Positions 34,054 through 45,865 of a stretch of DNA of 64,000 nucleotides are shown piece after piece (positions within the stretch are counted from its first letter, which is position 1; each line of letters starts with the position of its first letter). The stretch comes from Mycteria americana (taxonomy: Eukaryota > Chordata > Aves > Ciconiiformes > Ciconiidae), in contig NC_134373.1 of the NCBI RefSeq assembly GCF_035582795.1, forward strand, positions 25,886,501-25,950,500, written 5' to 3'. The translations under genes were made by a program, and so were the position numbers. Below the pieces are notes generated by a model. It made no database searches. It was not told the DNA's origin and saw only the letters and a list, made by a program, of their open reading frames with translations.

Positions 34054-35310
34054 CTGGAGGGGTAGATGGGTCAGGACCCAGCGGCAGGGACAGCCTCATC
34101 CCAAAGGACCCCGAAGGGAGCTGATCCTCTTACCAGGTGATGAAAAGATGTGGCAGATGTAGCTATTTCCCCACTTTTCACTTTAGGACCCACCCCTAGT
34201 GCTCCCCTCGCAGGGCACGGTGTGAGCTGTGGGATGCGGTCCTGTCTCCCAGCTGCACCCAGTAAAGTTGGGCATCTTCAGCCCTCACTGGTTTAGAGGG
34301 AAACCTGTGGTGCCCGGTGCTGGCAGCCTCCACCGTGAGGCTAACCCCTGTCTCCAGCTTTGTGCCCTCTCTCTGTGCTGCAGGCTGGCCGGGGCGGACG
34401 GAGCAGGGTCCAGAGGAGGCAGGAGCTGGAGGAGCACCTCTGCCAGGGAAAGCCCCAGGGCCCTGCCCCAGCAGGGCCCCCCTTCACCCCCACCCATCCT
34501 CCGCCTCCCCCGTTTTGGCTTCACCCCATACCCCTTGCCCATGGCACCCATAGGGGTCCTGCTGGAGGTCCCACCATGGCACAGCTCATGGTGCCCGTCT
34601 CACCTGTGCCGTGCCCCCCCGCTGTGGGGACGGGGCCCGTGGCCCGCAGCGGGAGCCGGAGGAGCAGGCGGCTGCTGGCACCGCGCTGGTGACCCCGTGT
34701 GAGGGCAGCGCCAGCGTAGGCACCGGGCTGCAACCGGGAGGGGCTGTGCCTGGCACTGTTAACAGGCGTGGGAGCAGAGGGGCCACAGGTACAGGGGGGG
34801 CACCCCATGGGCAACCGGGTCCTGCATGGGGCCCTGGTGTTGGCAGGGGTGTGGGGTGCCACTTCGGCATGGGGAGCACCCCCCAAAGCACCCCCAGCCC
34901 ATGTTTCTGCCCTTGCATCTGCCCCCCACCCTACAGCAGGCCCAGGGGGGCAGGAGCTCATCCTCCCCACCTCACTGCCTGCCCGGGGCTGATAGAGCCT
35001 GGTGGGGTGGTGGGATGCCCGCCGTGATTCGAGGGCCGGGGTACAGCTCGGGCAGTTCCTGCTGCTGGTGCCCAGATGGCAACTGCCGCACCGCTGCCAC
35101 GAGCCGGGGCTCAAAGAGCTGGGCAGCGGGCAAGGCCTTCTGCGGGCAGTGGTGCAGAGGTGCTTGCCTTCGGGCAACCCGGCACGCTGGCCGTGGCGGT
35201 GCCCAGCACGTGGGGCAGGGCTGTAGTGCTCCCTGGGTCCCACCACCACCTCCCCCCGGGGTGGGACCAGCTCCCCCACCTCTCTGCCCTTCCAGCCCTC
35301 GCAGGCGGCT
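34054..35310. other. intergenic GC-rich sequence
   Basis: Sequence between the unrecognised exon and the predicted ASIC4 transcript end. A minus-strand donor-like GTAAGA at about 34136 could belong to the unrecognised gene. Nothing else is supported. Confidence 0.3.
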
Positions 35311-35329
35311 CCAGACCTACTTGTGCCTC

Positions 35330-35335
35330 TTTATT
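35330..35335 (-). terminator. ASIC4: ASIC4 polyadenylation signal (AATAAA)
   Basis: The minus strand has a canonical AATAAA 2.0 kb after the ASIC4 stop. No nearer AATAAA was noticed, so a 3' UTR of about 2 kb is inferred. Confidence 0.5.
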
Positions 35336-37348
35336 AGGGAGCGTTTGTACATTTATAAAACAGTGACGCACATCTTTCACGTTCACCAGCACGAGGGCGT
35401 TCGCACCAGCCCTCCCACCGCGGTGCCCATGCCCACCCCACTCGGGGCTCGCTGCTCCCGCTGGCAGGGAGGGAGCCACATCCTGCACCCCCCCGCCCGC
35501 CGCAGGAGACCTTGGTGTCGGGCTGGCTGGCACGGTCATGGCACATCCCCGGGCTAACCCGTGGCACCCCTCTGGGGACACTCCTGCTTGCAGGTGGGTG
35601 TGGGGGGACCCCATGGGGAGCTGGCACAGGGTGCTCTGGAGGGGCTCCCTGGGGAGCACTGCTGTGCCTGCCCTGCTGGGAGGCTTGCTGTGTGTCCCCC
35701 CACGCAGGGTGACACGGGACACCGCGCAGCAAGGTGCTTGCACCGACGGGGAGCTTGTTTCCATGTGGGTGCATATTTTGGGGGGCCGACGGGCGGGGCA
35801 CACCCAGAGCCAGGGCTGCCGGGCACATCACCAGGCTGGTGCTCCGGCCCCTGCCCTGCGTCTCCCACGTGTGGGGCCTTGGGGGCTGCAAGGATGATGG
35901 CTCCTCCTGCATCTATGGCTTTGGCCGCGGCGCCGCATGGCCGTGTTCCGTCTGCGGGCACCGGGGATGGGGACCAAACTGGCAGGGCCAGGGGCCGCCT
36001 CGCTCAACCCCAGCCTCCCCCAGAGGCCCCAGATTCCTGCCCTGGGGTCCCCCTCTCTGCCGCGTGTGTGTGTCGAGGGGGGCTTTGCCAGCCCGCCCCC
36101 CCCCCTGAGATATTTTGGGGCGGTTGGCCCTGAGCTGGTGTCTGCTACAGTGGAGGGGGAGGAGGCAATGTCCGGCAGGACAGGGGGAGCGCCGTGGGTC
36201 CTGCCGTGGGTCCTGCCATGGGTCCTGCCATCTGGGGGCAGGCAGGCAGGAGGGCTGCGGGTGCCGGTGCTGGCCGAGGCTCCGGCCGGCGGGTCGGGCT
36301 GCAGCTGTCTGGGCGGTGCTGGGCACGGGGCACCCTCCTAACCGCGTACAGTCTGGGAGAGGCACAGCGGGTGCTCAGCACCCGGGGGCGGGAGTGTGGC
36401 AAGGGGTACGTGCACGGTGCAAAAGAGCGGCGACAGGCAGGGGTGCGAGGGCAGGACCCCCTGCGCCGTGTGGGCTGTGCCGGGCGGCTGCACCAAGGGC
36501 TTTGGGCAATACCCGGGCACAGAGAGGATGGGGAGGGCTGGGGGGCACGGTGGACGGGGGGCAGGAGAGGGGGGAGGCAGTAGGTTTGCAGTGCCGCAAT
36601 GACTGGGAGCTATCGGGGGCCAACACTGGAGTGTGGGGGGGTCACAGTGCAGGGGTCTGGCTGGGAACAGTGATGGGGGGGCTGCAGCCCTGGCAGGCTG
36701 CATGAGGCTGGGGAAGGGCGGGCAGATGTTTGGGGGGCTGTCACAGTGGTGGTGGTGCCAGGGGTCAGGGTGGTGCCATGCAGGTGTGGCTGCAGGTGGG
36801 GTGTCCCTGGGCTGGCCGGGGGGCCGTGCTGCTCAGAGGGGTGCCCTGCAATGCTGCCCTGCCCTGCAGCAGCAAGGGGGGCATGGTCCCTGGGGCGGGG
36901 GGAAGCTGTTCCAGGCACGTCTCTCTCCTGGGGGGGACCATGCAGGGCAGAGACCCCCACCCAGGAGGGGTCAGCAGGGGAGGGCTTGGAGGGGCTCGCA
37001 GGAATTCCCCCTGCATGCTCTGCATTGCCAGGGCCCCTCTGCCCTGCACCCCACTGCTCCCCCAAACCAGTGTGCCCGTCCCCCTCCACGCCGTGTGCTT
37101 GAGACGGGGCCGAGCCCGCGTGCTGGGGGCAAGCGGAGGGGACGGGCAAAAGGGCTGGGGGGCTGCTCCGGTGCTGGTGCCGAGGCAGCTCCAGCGGCAT
37201 CGCCGGGGGCGAACAGCACGGCCGGTCCCGGCAATGGGGTGTTGGAGGCGGGGGCCTGCGCCCGCCGTGCCCGGTGCTGCGGTCCCTCTCCATGCGGATG
37301 GTGGGGAGGGGGGTGGCGGGGGGCTGCTCCCCCCAGTGCCGAGCTGGC
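35336..37348 (-). other. ASIC4: probable ASIC4 3' UTR
   Basis: GC-rich sequence between the ASIC4 stop and the AATAAA. It has a 12-base tandem repeat at 36191-36229 and no credible coding frame. Confidence 0.4.
36191..36229 (+). repeat. 12-bp tandem repeat, 3 copies
   Basis: Three copies of GCCGTGGGTCCT (the third with GCCATG) run head to tail, followed by a partial fourth. It lies in the presumed ASIC4 3' UTR. Confidence 0.8.
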
Positions 37349-40300
37349 CTAGCAGGCGAAGTCCTCGAAGACGCCCTGGTGAGGGTAGTGGTGGCGGTGG
37401 TGGTGGTTGGGCAGGATGCCCGCGTTGTAGGCGCCCTCCACGTGCCGGCCCAGCGTCTCGCAGGGGCTCTGCGGGGATGGCAGTCAGTGGGGTGGGCGCA
37501 GACCCCATGCACCCTGTCCCCCCCGCCAGCACAGCCTGTCCCCAGGAGCCCCCCCGGGGGAACCCAGCTCCCCGCCATCCCGGGGCTGCCCCAGCTCTGC
37601 AGCCTGAGGTCACTAAACGCGGGGTTGCGCCGACCCTGGCTCTTGGGACAATGTTCCTTCCTCCTGGGGCGGGGGTGGACGCTGCCCAGGCCCTGTCCTC
37701 ACAGCCCCCCGGGGCAGCCCACCCCCCGCGGGGGTACCTGGTCCTTGAGCTCCTCCAGTCCCAGCGTGGCAATGCTGCCCGAGGGCTTCTTCAGAGGCGG
37801 TTTGGAGCGGCGCAGGACCCGGCTCACCCTGTCCCGGATCACCTGGGTGCAGATGGGGGGTCAGCCCTGGACCCACACATAGGCAGCACCCCGTGTGTGG
37901 GCACCCCGGTCTGCATGGACCTGCCTCCTGCTCCCCTGCCTGCCCGGGGGACACAGGGCTGGCAGCGGGGACAGCACGTCTGCCCGCCACCCTCCCCGTC
38001 CTCAGGTCACTGAGGGACGCTGGGGGACTTGTCCTCCTCCCACTGTCTCCTGCTGAGAGTTGCCCGATTTGGGGGCTGTAGGTAGCCCTCTGGGGTGGCC
38101 GTGCACAGCACTCCCTCCCCGGGGAGCCCGGCCCCGACTCTGCACCTCGCCTGCGTGCAATGGCCCTGCTCCCACCGCCGAGCCACAGCCCCGAGGGCTC
38201 AGCGCACCTCGTAGACATAGTCCAGGATCTCCAGGATGGTGAGGATGCTGGCGCCGATGAACAGGCCCATCTGTCCCCCGATGTCCCCTGGGGAGGAGGA
38301 GGGGCAGATGGTCACCGGGAGCTGCCGTGCAGCCCGCAGGGAGCCCAGGGTGGGCCAGCTGGGCTGCAGGCAGTGCCAGGGCTGCCAGACAGAGGGGAAC
38401 AGCACGGTCACAGGGGCAGGGGTGGCAGGACGGAGGGAGCAGGGGACATGTGGGACAGGGGACGGCCAGCCGCACACCACCCTTCATGCAGTCCCTCCCC
38501 AGCCAGCCCTATACCCTCCTGGGCTGGGCCCCAGAGCTCCGCGCCTCGGGGTCCCAGGGGAAGGTGGGGGGAGTCACCGAGAAGCCCGGCAAGGTCGTAA
38601 GCTTTCTTCTGCTCAATGGCCTCGTAGTTGAGCGCCTCAAAGAAGATGTCCAGCACCAGGAAGTTCTCCCTGTGGGGACACCAGAGTGCTCAGCAAGGAG
38701 GGCTGGTCACTGACCCTCCCACCCCCACTGCCCCCCAAACCTCGCGACCCTGTCCCCCAGCCCCCCAGCTCCCAGGTGCTCCCAGATGCTCCCAGGGCCT
38801 TGGTGAGTTATTCAGGCTGGTGAGGTGTGGACATGGAAGGAGCATGTCCCAGGTCAGGACGGACCATGAGGTGGGGAGATGCCGGCAGGAGGGCTGGGAG
38901 GACACGGATGGGTCGGGAAGATGCTCTAGTCACAGCCACCCCTGGGCAGAGGATGCTGTAGGGACCACACGTGCCAGGACCCACTCCCTGCACACTGCCA
39001 GGAGCAGCGTGGGGGTCCCCCAGGTCCCCAGTGTCCCCAGCCCCCTGCCCACCCCCCCAGCACCGGCGGCTCACCGGATGTAGGTCTCATTCTTGTTGTA
39101 CTTGCGGGCGAGGTAGCGCGCTGAGCCCTTGTTGGGGATGCGCACCATGGAGATCTCCTTGCCGTAGCGCGTCAGGTTGCACGGCGTGGGGCAGCTGCAG
39201 CGCTCTTGGCTGTCCTCCACCGCTGCGTCTGGGGGCATGCACCCGTGGGCATGGCTGCACTCCCCCGGCCCCCGCCCCGGGGGCACCCGGCTGGCCCTCA
39301 GCCACCCACCCACCGCGGCACCTACCCAGTGTGTGGTCAGCACACTCGATGTACACGTTGGGGGAGCAGATGGACTCATTGCCTGCGGAGCAGCAGCTGG
39401 TTGGGGGATGTGAGCCTGGCCCGCTTCTGCCCCCCACCCTCGACTCGCTCCCCTAAAGGCAGTGGGGCAGGGGTGGCCTCTGGGTGCGGAGGGGATGGGG
39501 ACGGGGGGGTCATTGGGTGCAGGCTGGCTGGGCAGGGGTGGCCCCTGGGTACAAGGCAGACAGGGAAGGGGCTGACCTGGAGTGTAAGGAGGGTAGGACA
39601 GGGGCCGACCCAGCGTGCGGAGAGGATGGGGTGGTCCCTGGGTGCAGAGGGATGGGGCAGGGGGGACTCTTGAGTGCAGAAGGATGGGGTGGGAGCGACA
39701 CTTGGGTGCCGAGGGATGGGGCAGGGGTGATCTTTGCGTGCAGGGGCCGGGGCAGCCCCGGGTGGGTCCATGGGGGCAGCGGGGTGCCCCCACGCCGTCA
39801 CGCGCAGCCCTCACCTGGCATGTGGACCATGCGGCAGTGGCAGCTCCGCACCACGGCCTCCTTCTCGCACTGCAGGCGGCAGGCAGCGATGCTGTAGGTG
39901 TCGTAGCCGGGCAGCGTCTGCTCCCCCTGCACGCTGGCCCGGCAGTTCCCCCACGGCTGCGGCAGGTACGTGAGCTGCCGGGGCGAGAGGGACATCGCTG
40001 CAGGGCCGCGCCGGGCTGGGTGCCTGCAGGCACCTCCCCAGGAGCTGTGGGGCATCCTGCCTTACCCGCTGCTCCTGGCAGGACACGAAGGTCTGGAAAC
40101 CAGGCGAGACACCGAAGCCCAGCTGATGGATGTAGGGTGGCTCGTCCTGGCTGTGGATCTGGACCCGGATGCCAGCTTCAAATGATGTCTCGTCTGCGGG
40201 AGGACAGAGGGGCTGCTTGCCTGCACCTACTCAGCACCTGCACCCTGGCGCCCAGCACCCCTCCGGTGCCCCGCTTGCCCCATAGCCCCCGCCGGGGTGC

Positions 40301-41373
40301 CCTGCTTGCCCAGCAGCCCTCCCTCCCAGCACCCGTCGCCTGCGCCCTGCCCACGCCATGGCCCCACTCACTGGTCTCTCTCCAGATGGGCAGGTACTCT
40401 TCCTGCTGGATGTCCAGCATGATCTCCAGCCCATTGCCCATGCCGCCCTGGCGGGTCACTCGTGGGTTCCTCCGGTCCCCGTTGAAGGTGTAGCACTTAC
40501 CGTAGCGTGTGTAGACCTGGGGATGGAGAAAGCAGGGGGTGAAGGAGCAGGCAGAGATCTGGCAAGGCGTTCTGCAAGCAGGATGAGGTCCAGGGACTCC
40601 TTTCCAATCCCATGGAGGTGCTGGAAGCCAGGAACAGTCTTGCATGGCCCTTGGAAGGGCTCATCTAAGCCTCCCCCCCCATGCTGCCACCCCTCTGCCC
40701 TTGCTGGGGGGGGAAGCATCGCTCCCAGCACCCATGGGGCAGCCCAGCTGTCCTGTCCCTGCCAGGGGGGACTCACGGGGGCAAAGTGCTGGGGGCCGCA
40801 GCGCTGTCCCTGAAAGCGGCACTCCACCAGCATGTCCTCGATCTGGTGGCCCAGGCGGTGGAAGAAGCTCTGCATGGTGCGCTCGGAGCGGCGGGGTGGC
40901 AAGAAGCGCGAGTAGTTGGCGAGACGTGTCAGCCACGTGCGCTGGTCCTCTCCCAGCACGGCCAGCATCTCGGGCACCAGCGAGCGGTTCTCCCGGGCCA
41001 GCCCCAGCCACTGCCCCACCGAGTAGAGGTCAGGCCTGGTGAGGCGCAGGAAGCGTGCCCGGTTGGGGTTGCAGAGGGTGACGGCTGGAAAGCGGAGCTG
41101 GGGGGCCCAGGTGAGGCGTGCCCGGGTGTGCACGGGGCGTGAGAGCAGGTGGTGCAGGCGGTCGGCGGCGCCGGTGGCCAGCAGCCCGGCGGAGGCCAGG
41201 AAGGCCAGGCTCCAGAGCAGGCGGCGCAGGCGGGACTGCGGCCGGGTGCACATGTAGTGCAGCCCGGGGATCCTGGTGGCTCGCAGGACGCCGACGGCGA
41301 GCTGGGCAGCGCCACCGTCCCGAGCCGCTGCCAGGGCTTCCCTGTGCTGGCAGCAGTCAAGGGGCAGCGGCAT
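37349..41373 (-). CDS. ASIC4: acid-sensing ion channel subunit 4, 10 coding exons
   Basis: ASIC4 is a DEG/ENaC-family subunit of neurons, not proton-gated alone in mammals. Coding exons in transcript order (minus strand): 41373-40777, 40516-40372, 40193-40066, 39974-39815, 39382-39326, 39228-39075, 38669-38578, 38287-38208, 37842-37738, 37468-37349. All use GT/AG and sum to 545 residues. TM1 is about residues 51-72 ([17 protein letters not shown]). The ectodomain has [67 protein letters not shown] and [19 protein letters not shown]2 ([20 protein letters not shown]) carries the GAS selectivity motif. The C-terminus [21 protein letters not shown] matches human ASIC4. Exons 2-10 are close to human; exon 1 is strongly diverged, and the position of the conserved N-terminal His-Gly gating motif reads Pro-Gly (residues 36-37). 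Confidence 0.94.
39460..39750 (+). repeat. degenerate minisatellite in ASIC4 intron
   Basis: About seven imperfect copies of a 35-45 base G-rich unit, each with words such as GGGTGC, AGAGGGATGGGG and CAGGGGTG. It fills the intron between the ASIC4 exons at 39815-39974 and 39326-39382. Confidence 0.7.
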
Positions 41374-42780
41374 GGCTGCAGGCAGGGTGGCTCTGCTGGG
41401 AAGCGGGGTGCAGGCTGCCCCTGAGGCTGCCCGGGGTCCCCGGTCCCTTCCAGGAGCTCTCCCTCCAGGAGGCTTTTGCTCTGCACCTTCCTGGAGACAA
41501 ATGTGGCAGGCGCCTTCCCGAGCTGCTCTGGTGACGGGCGAGGGGAGGGAGAGGAGGGGGCTGCTGCAAACACACGCCTTCCCCCAACCTCTATTCGGGA
41601 ACGGAAAATTCCTCCCCGAGCCGGGCTGGGCCGGGGGGGTGGTGTTGCGTTACCCCAGGCAGGGTGAACTGGCAGCACCCAGTGCCCCAGCACGGTGGGC
41701 ACCCGTGTCTGGATGGTGATGCCCTGTCCCAGCCACGCTGTGTGAGCCCTGTACCTAGGGATGCTGTGCCCCGGCTCACCCCTATTGTCCCCCGCCCTGG
41801 CACTGCAGCCCCCCCGGATCCCTGCCTGGACCCCCAGGGTCCCCAACCACGGCTGCTCTGGGGCTGGGGGCCCTGCCCCATAGAGGCGGTACAGTGCCAG
41901 GCCTGGGGGGCCGTCGCCTCCTGCCAGCACTGCTTGGGACCATATGTGTACCTTGGTCCCCAGTGCTGTACCCTGGTATCCCCCGCCCTGGAGCTGAGGA
42001 CCCCAGTGGATCTGGGTCCTGTGGGGCAGGAAAAGTGGGGCTGTGGGGCGGAAGGCTGCGTGGGAGCCCACCTGAGCCCAGCGGGTGCTTTGAAGTGACG
42101 GCGAGGCTGTGATCAGAGCGTGGCGGCGGCGGGGGGGTGTCTCTGCACCAGGCTGTCAGCGTGGCTGGCAGGGCCCGACAGCCTGTCAGGGTGCCTTCAA
42201 AGCTCAGCACCACGCTCCCCGGCAGCCTCTCATCTCCCGCTGCTGCCGCTCCCAGGCATGGGAGGCATGGGCTGGCCCCGAGGCATGTCCTGCCAAGGCA
42301 CGGGCTGGCCCCGAGGGCGTCCCGCAGCCCCGGGATGAGCCAGGGCTGCCATGACCCCCGTGAAGGGCGGCATCCCTGCTGCGCCATGGCAGCCGGGCAG
42401 GAGGAGGGCAGTGGTGAAAGGGGGGACTGCAAAGAGGGGAGCTCCTGCTCGCCTCAGCAGTGACTCCCGGCACCATCCATGCTGCCGGCCTTGCTGTCTG
42501 AGCAAGGCGTGACTCTGTAGCCATCCCGGGGACCCGGCCAGGATCCAAGCTGGCAGCTTGGTGACAGGCGCAGGAGGATGCCAGGCAGGTCAGGAATGGC
42601 GTTTGGCTCAGGGAATGGGACGGGCGCCGAGGGAAGTGAGCAGAGGCAGCGGGCAGCATCTCCGGTGCGCAGGGGTGGCAGGGCACTGCCCTCCCACCCC
42701 ACCTCCAGTGCACGCCCTGCGCCGCAGCAGGGAGGAAGGCACCCAGGGTGCCAGCTCTGGCTCTTGCCGGCTCTGGCCAG
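41374..42780 (-). other. ASIC4 5' flank, no exon recognised
   Basis: GC-rich sequence upstream of the ASIC4 start codon. It may contain the 5' UTR or an intron leading to a first exon in the CpG island at 42.8-43.2 kb. No coding exon was found. Confidence 0.35.
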
Positions 42781-43230
42781 GGCCAGGCCCCGAGGCCCCG
42801 GCAGCCCCGAGGCCCCGGCAGCCCCGAGGCCCGGCAGCCCCGAGGCCCCGGCAGCCCCGAGGCCCGGCAGCCCGGCAGCCGCCGGCCGGGGGCGGTGCGC
42901 GGCCCGCAGGGCCGGGCTCCGGCAGGGGGCAGCAGGGCCCCACGCTTGGGCCGCACAGGGCGCAGCGCCGGCCGCGCCGGGCCCCCGCCCTGCCGCCCCA
43001 GCAGCCCCTCGCCCGGCCCGGCCCGGCCCGGCCCCGCCGTTCGCAGGGCAGAGCCGGGCCAGGCGCGGTCGGGCCCCGCAGCCGCGCTCCCTGGCTCCTA
43101 TCGTAATCCCGCCTGCGGGCCCTGCCGCGGCGCGGCGGAGCGCAGATGAGGGCGGGAGCCCGGCGTTGGCCGGGCAGCAGCGGCGAGCGGCCAGCCCCGC
43201 GGCACGGTGTGCCCGGGAAGGACGGCCCCC
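42780..43230 (-). promoter_or_regulatory. ASIC4: CpG island, candidate ASIC4 promoter
   Basis: This is the only dense CpG island right of ASIC4, about 1.4-1.9 kb upstream of its start codon. It contains repeated CCCGGCCCGG-type runs and CCGCGGCGCGGCGG. Its position fits an ASIC4 promoter on the minus strand, but a promoter of an unseen gene cannot be excluded. Confidence 0.45.
42788..42880 (+). repeat. GC-rich minisatellite, 16-17 bp unit
   Basis: Roughly five and a half head-to-tail copies of CCCCGAGGCCCCGGCAG (some one base shorter) at the edge of the CpG island. Confidence 0.85.
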
Positions 43231-43654
43231 TTCCCGCCCGCATGGGATGCCTGCAGTGCCGCTTGCTTTGCTGGAGGAGCAAATGCTCTCGCGGGGCCGC
43301 GGTGCTTCCCGGGGCAGAGCTCAGCTCCCTGGGGACACCAAGCCAAGGCTGGGGAGCGGCCCCGGCCACCCACATGGCCCCACGCCCCCGAGCTGTCACC
43401 GGTCCTGGCGCCGTCCCCGCCACGGCTCTGCCGCGGGCTCCCTGCTCTCTGCGCCCTCGGGACCAGCCCCGTGGGTCGCCCCACCCCACACCGAGCATCC
43501 CCTCCGGGCTGTGTGTCCTTGCACCATCCCCGGGGCACGGCTCAGCCCCCCCCGTGCCGGTGCGTGTGCGTGGGGCTGCTCGAGCTGGCGCGGCTCCTTG
43601 CTGAGATTTATTGTGGCTCCGAGAGCCGGAGGCTGCCAGCCTGATACTATCAGC

Positions 43655-43775
43655 CCCTTGCACACCAGGGCAGCTTTTATATTAGTTTTCTTTAAACGGA
43701 GGATGAGCTTCCTAGGCTGGAGGAAATGTTATTTCTCTGAACGCTTCCATCTCGTGTCAGTTCAGACATCTCCGG
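43655..43775. promoter_or_regulatory. AT-rich candidate element upstream of ASIC4
   Basis: A short AT-rich island (TTTTATATTAGTTTTCTTTAAA at its core) lies in GC-rich surroundings about 2.4 kb upstream of ASIC4. It has no open frame, and is a candidate conserved element by composition only. Confidence 0.25.
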
Positions 43776-44130
43776 GCAGCATCGCAATCGCCCTGGAGCG
43801 GGGCGAGGGATGGGGACGGGATGCAGAGGCTGGGGCATTTGGGGACAGACAGCTCAGGGACAGGGACCGGTGTTGGGCAGGGCTGGAGGAGAAGGTCCAG
43901 CGGTGGCGGTGGCCTTGTCCCCTGTCCCCTGTAGCCCCAGGCAGGCGGGCGCCGCTGCAGGGGCGTGTGGGGAGGGCAGGGGTGCCCGTGGCGCCCAGCT
44001 GAGTTACTCACTTGTCGGCTGCCAGGGTGCCGAGGCCAGCTGTGAAATCGCGCTGGCGAGAGCACAGCACAGTCCTGAAGGGCTTTGCCTTTCCAGCATG
44101 ACAAACCCAATTAGATAACAGGGAGCGCGT

Positions 44131-44168
44131 GAGGAGGAGGAGGAGGAGGAGGAGGAGGAGGAGGAGGA
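44131..44168 (+). repeat. (GAG)n microsatellite
   Basis: About twelve uninterrupted GAG units form a purine-only tract. An AT-rich TTAGATAACA motif with a GATA core sits just before it. Confidence 0.95.
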
Positions 44169-44439
44169 AGGGCAGAGGAGAGCCTGCCTGCACAGGGAAC
44201 ATGATTTCCTCCCCGCAGCTGACCCAGAAAAGTGCCTTGCAGGGCTGGAGCACACACGTCCAGCTGGGGATGGTGCCTGGGGCACAGGCCCTCGGGCACC
44301 CTGCTCTGCTCGCCAGGCACCCATGGGTGCCACAGTCTTGGGGCCGGGGCAGCAGGATTCCCACACCGCGTGCCGGTCTCCCTGCTCAGCTGCCGCACGC
44401 CGGCATCCCCACGCCATGCTCACGTGCAGGGGAGACCCC

Positions 44440-44960
44440 ATTAAGGAGGTAATTTCTCGACATGATTCCTCATTTCCCTGCTCTCTGCTGTGGAGACACG
44501 CTGACCTTGACAGAAATAGCTCCTTGTGCCTCAGCAGGCAGATCCCAACCAGAGATCACCGGGGGCCCTGGCATCCTCCTCCCCACCCCACACAGGTCTG
44601 GGGCCCCCCAAGTCCCCTTTGCCCCCCTGGGGCTTGCCGTCTTGCCCCCCTGCTGCGGGGAGCCCCATGGGAGCAAGGTGCTGGCCCCCAGCATCCTCAC
44701 CCCGGCTCATGCCAGCCCACCCATGAGCACTGGGGATGTGAGGACCAGCCCTATGCATTCCCGGTCCCCCATCCCCGCTGCTGCCAGCCCATTGTGCCAG
44801 CCTCCAGCTGATCCCAGCTCACGCAGGTATTTCCGCGGCTTACACAGCTCCCCACGGTATTTAGCCTCTGGAAGACGACGTTAAACATTGCAAGCAGTGA
44901 CAAATCCTGATTGCTCCAAGGAGACAAGAGGCCACGCTAAGCTTCCAGCCAAATGTTTGC
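44440..44960. other. intergenic with small AT-rich patches
   Basis: Two small AT-richer patches (near 44450 and 44830-44935) are set in GC-rich sequence. No exon, repeat family or strong motif was recognised. Confidence 0.3.
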
Positions 44961-45019
44961 ATGCGAGGGAAACGAGCTGCGGCACGTGCAGCACTGGCGG
45001 GTCCTGCTCCTGCATGCCT

Positions 45020-45128
45020 GGGGCACCCAGCCCTGCTCCCATGTCCTCACTGGGACACCCAGCCCTGCTCCAACATCCCTGCTGGGACACACAGCCCTGC
45101 TCCCACGTCCCCACTGGGACATGCAGCT
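45020..45128 (+). repeat. 32-bp tandem repeat, 3.4 copies
   Basis: Copies begin at 45020, 45052, 45084 and 45116 (partial). Each carries CAGCCCTGCTCC and ends in CTGGGACA-type sequence. The copies differ at several positions, so the array is not very recent. Confidence 0.85.
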
Positions 45129-45719
45129 GGCAGGCAGGCCCTGGGCATGGGCACAGCATGCAGAAAGGAGTACCCCAGCATAGAGACACCCCTGAGAACA
45201 GTCATCACTGGGGCATGATGGGCATGGGGACAGGGATGGGAAGACACCGGAGTGCTGCCCACCCTGGGCTTGGCGGGGATGCCAGTCCAGGGGTGACCTT
45301 GAGGGTGATATCCAGGTACCCCAGCCCAGAGAGCAAATCAGCGTGGGCAGGTCTGTGGTATAAAGGAAAGCAGCTTCCAAAATTGGAAATGCTGCTTCCT
45401 GAGTGAGCGCAGGCAGCTGGAGGCACAGGGATGCCCCTGGCCAGGAGACACGGTGCAGGAGCTGGGGCCAAACCGCGATGACACTGGCAGAGTTGGGACA
45501 ACAGCATGTCCATGCACGCTGCCCCCCCATTCTGCTCCTGTCCCCCGCTCTGCTCCTGTGCCCTGCTCTGCTCCTGCCCCCCGCCGTGGCTGTCGCAGCC
45601 CAGAGCCCGGTTCTGCCGGAGCCCCTCGCCACATCGCCAGCAGCCCGCTCCCCCTGCACGGCACGGCCAGGCCCCGCCTGGGTGCCCCGGGAGGGAAGCC
45701 GCAGCGCTGACGCCAGCAT

Positions 45720-45865
45720 TGCAACTGCCCGGGATATGAGATCCGCTTGGATTCAGCAATTTCAACTCATTTCAAGCCCGATTCTGCAGCAATTTTCTGA
45801 GCCAGTGGGATGTTTTTGCCTCTGCAAACGTCCCCTCTCACGCACGGTCGCACCATTTCCCTTCC
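45720..45865. promoter_or_regulatory. AT-rich candidate element
   Basis: A non-coding island with GGATATGAGATCC, GATTCAGCAATTTCAACTC and AGCAATTTTCTGAGCC, lower in GC than its flanks. Conservation is untested. Confidence 0.25.

Noticed and set aside
34229-34702. Plus-strand frame with an acceptor-like CTGTGCTGCAG and RRQELEEHLCQ
   Set aside because: Only a few residues look protein-like, followed by Pro-rich low-complexity sequence; no matching donor or neighbouring exon.
36609-38013. Long frames on both strands over the ASIC4 3' exons and UTR
   Set aside because: They are shadows of GC-rich sequence; the ASIC4 exons on the minus strand explain the conserved parts.
42558-44002. 474-codon plus-strand frame across the ASIC4-upstream CpG island
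   Set aside because: It runs through a GC minisatellite (ARPRQPRGP-type repeats) and ends in ordinary intergenic sequence; not a credible protein.
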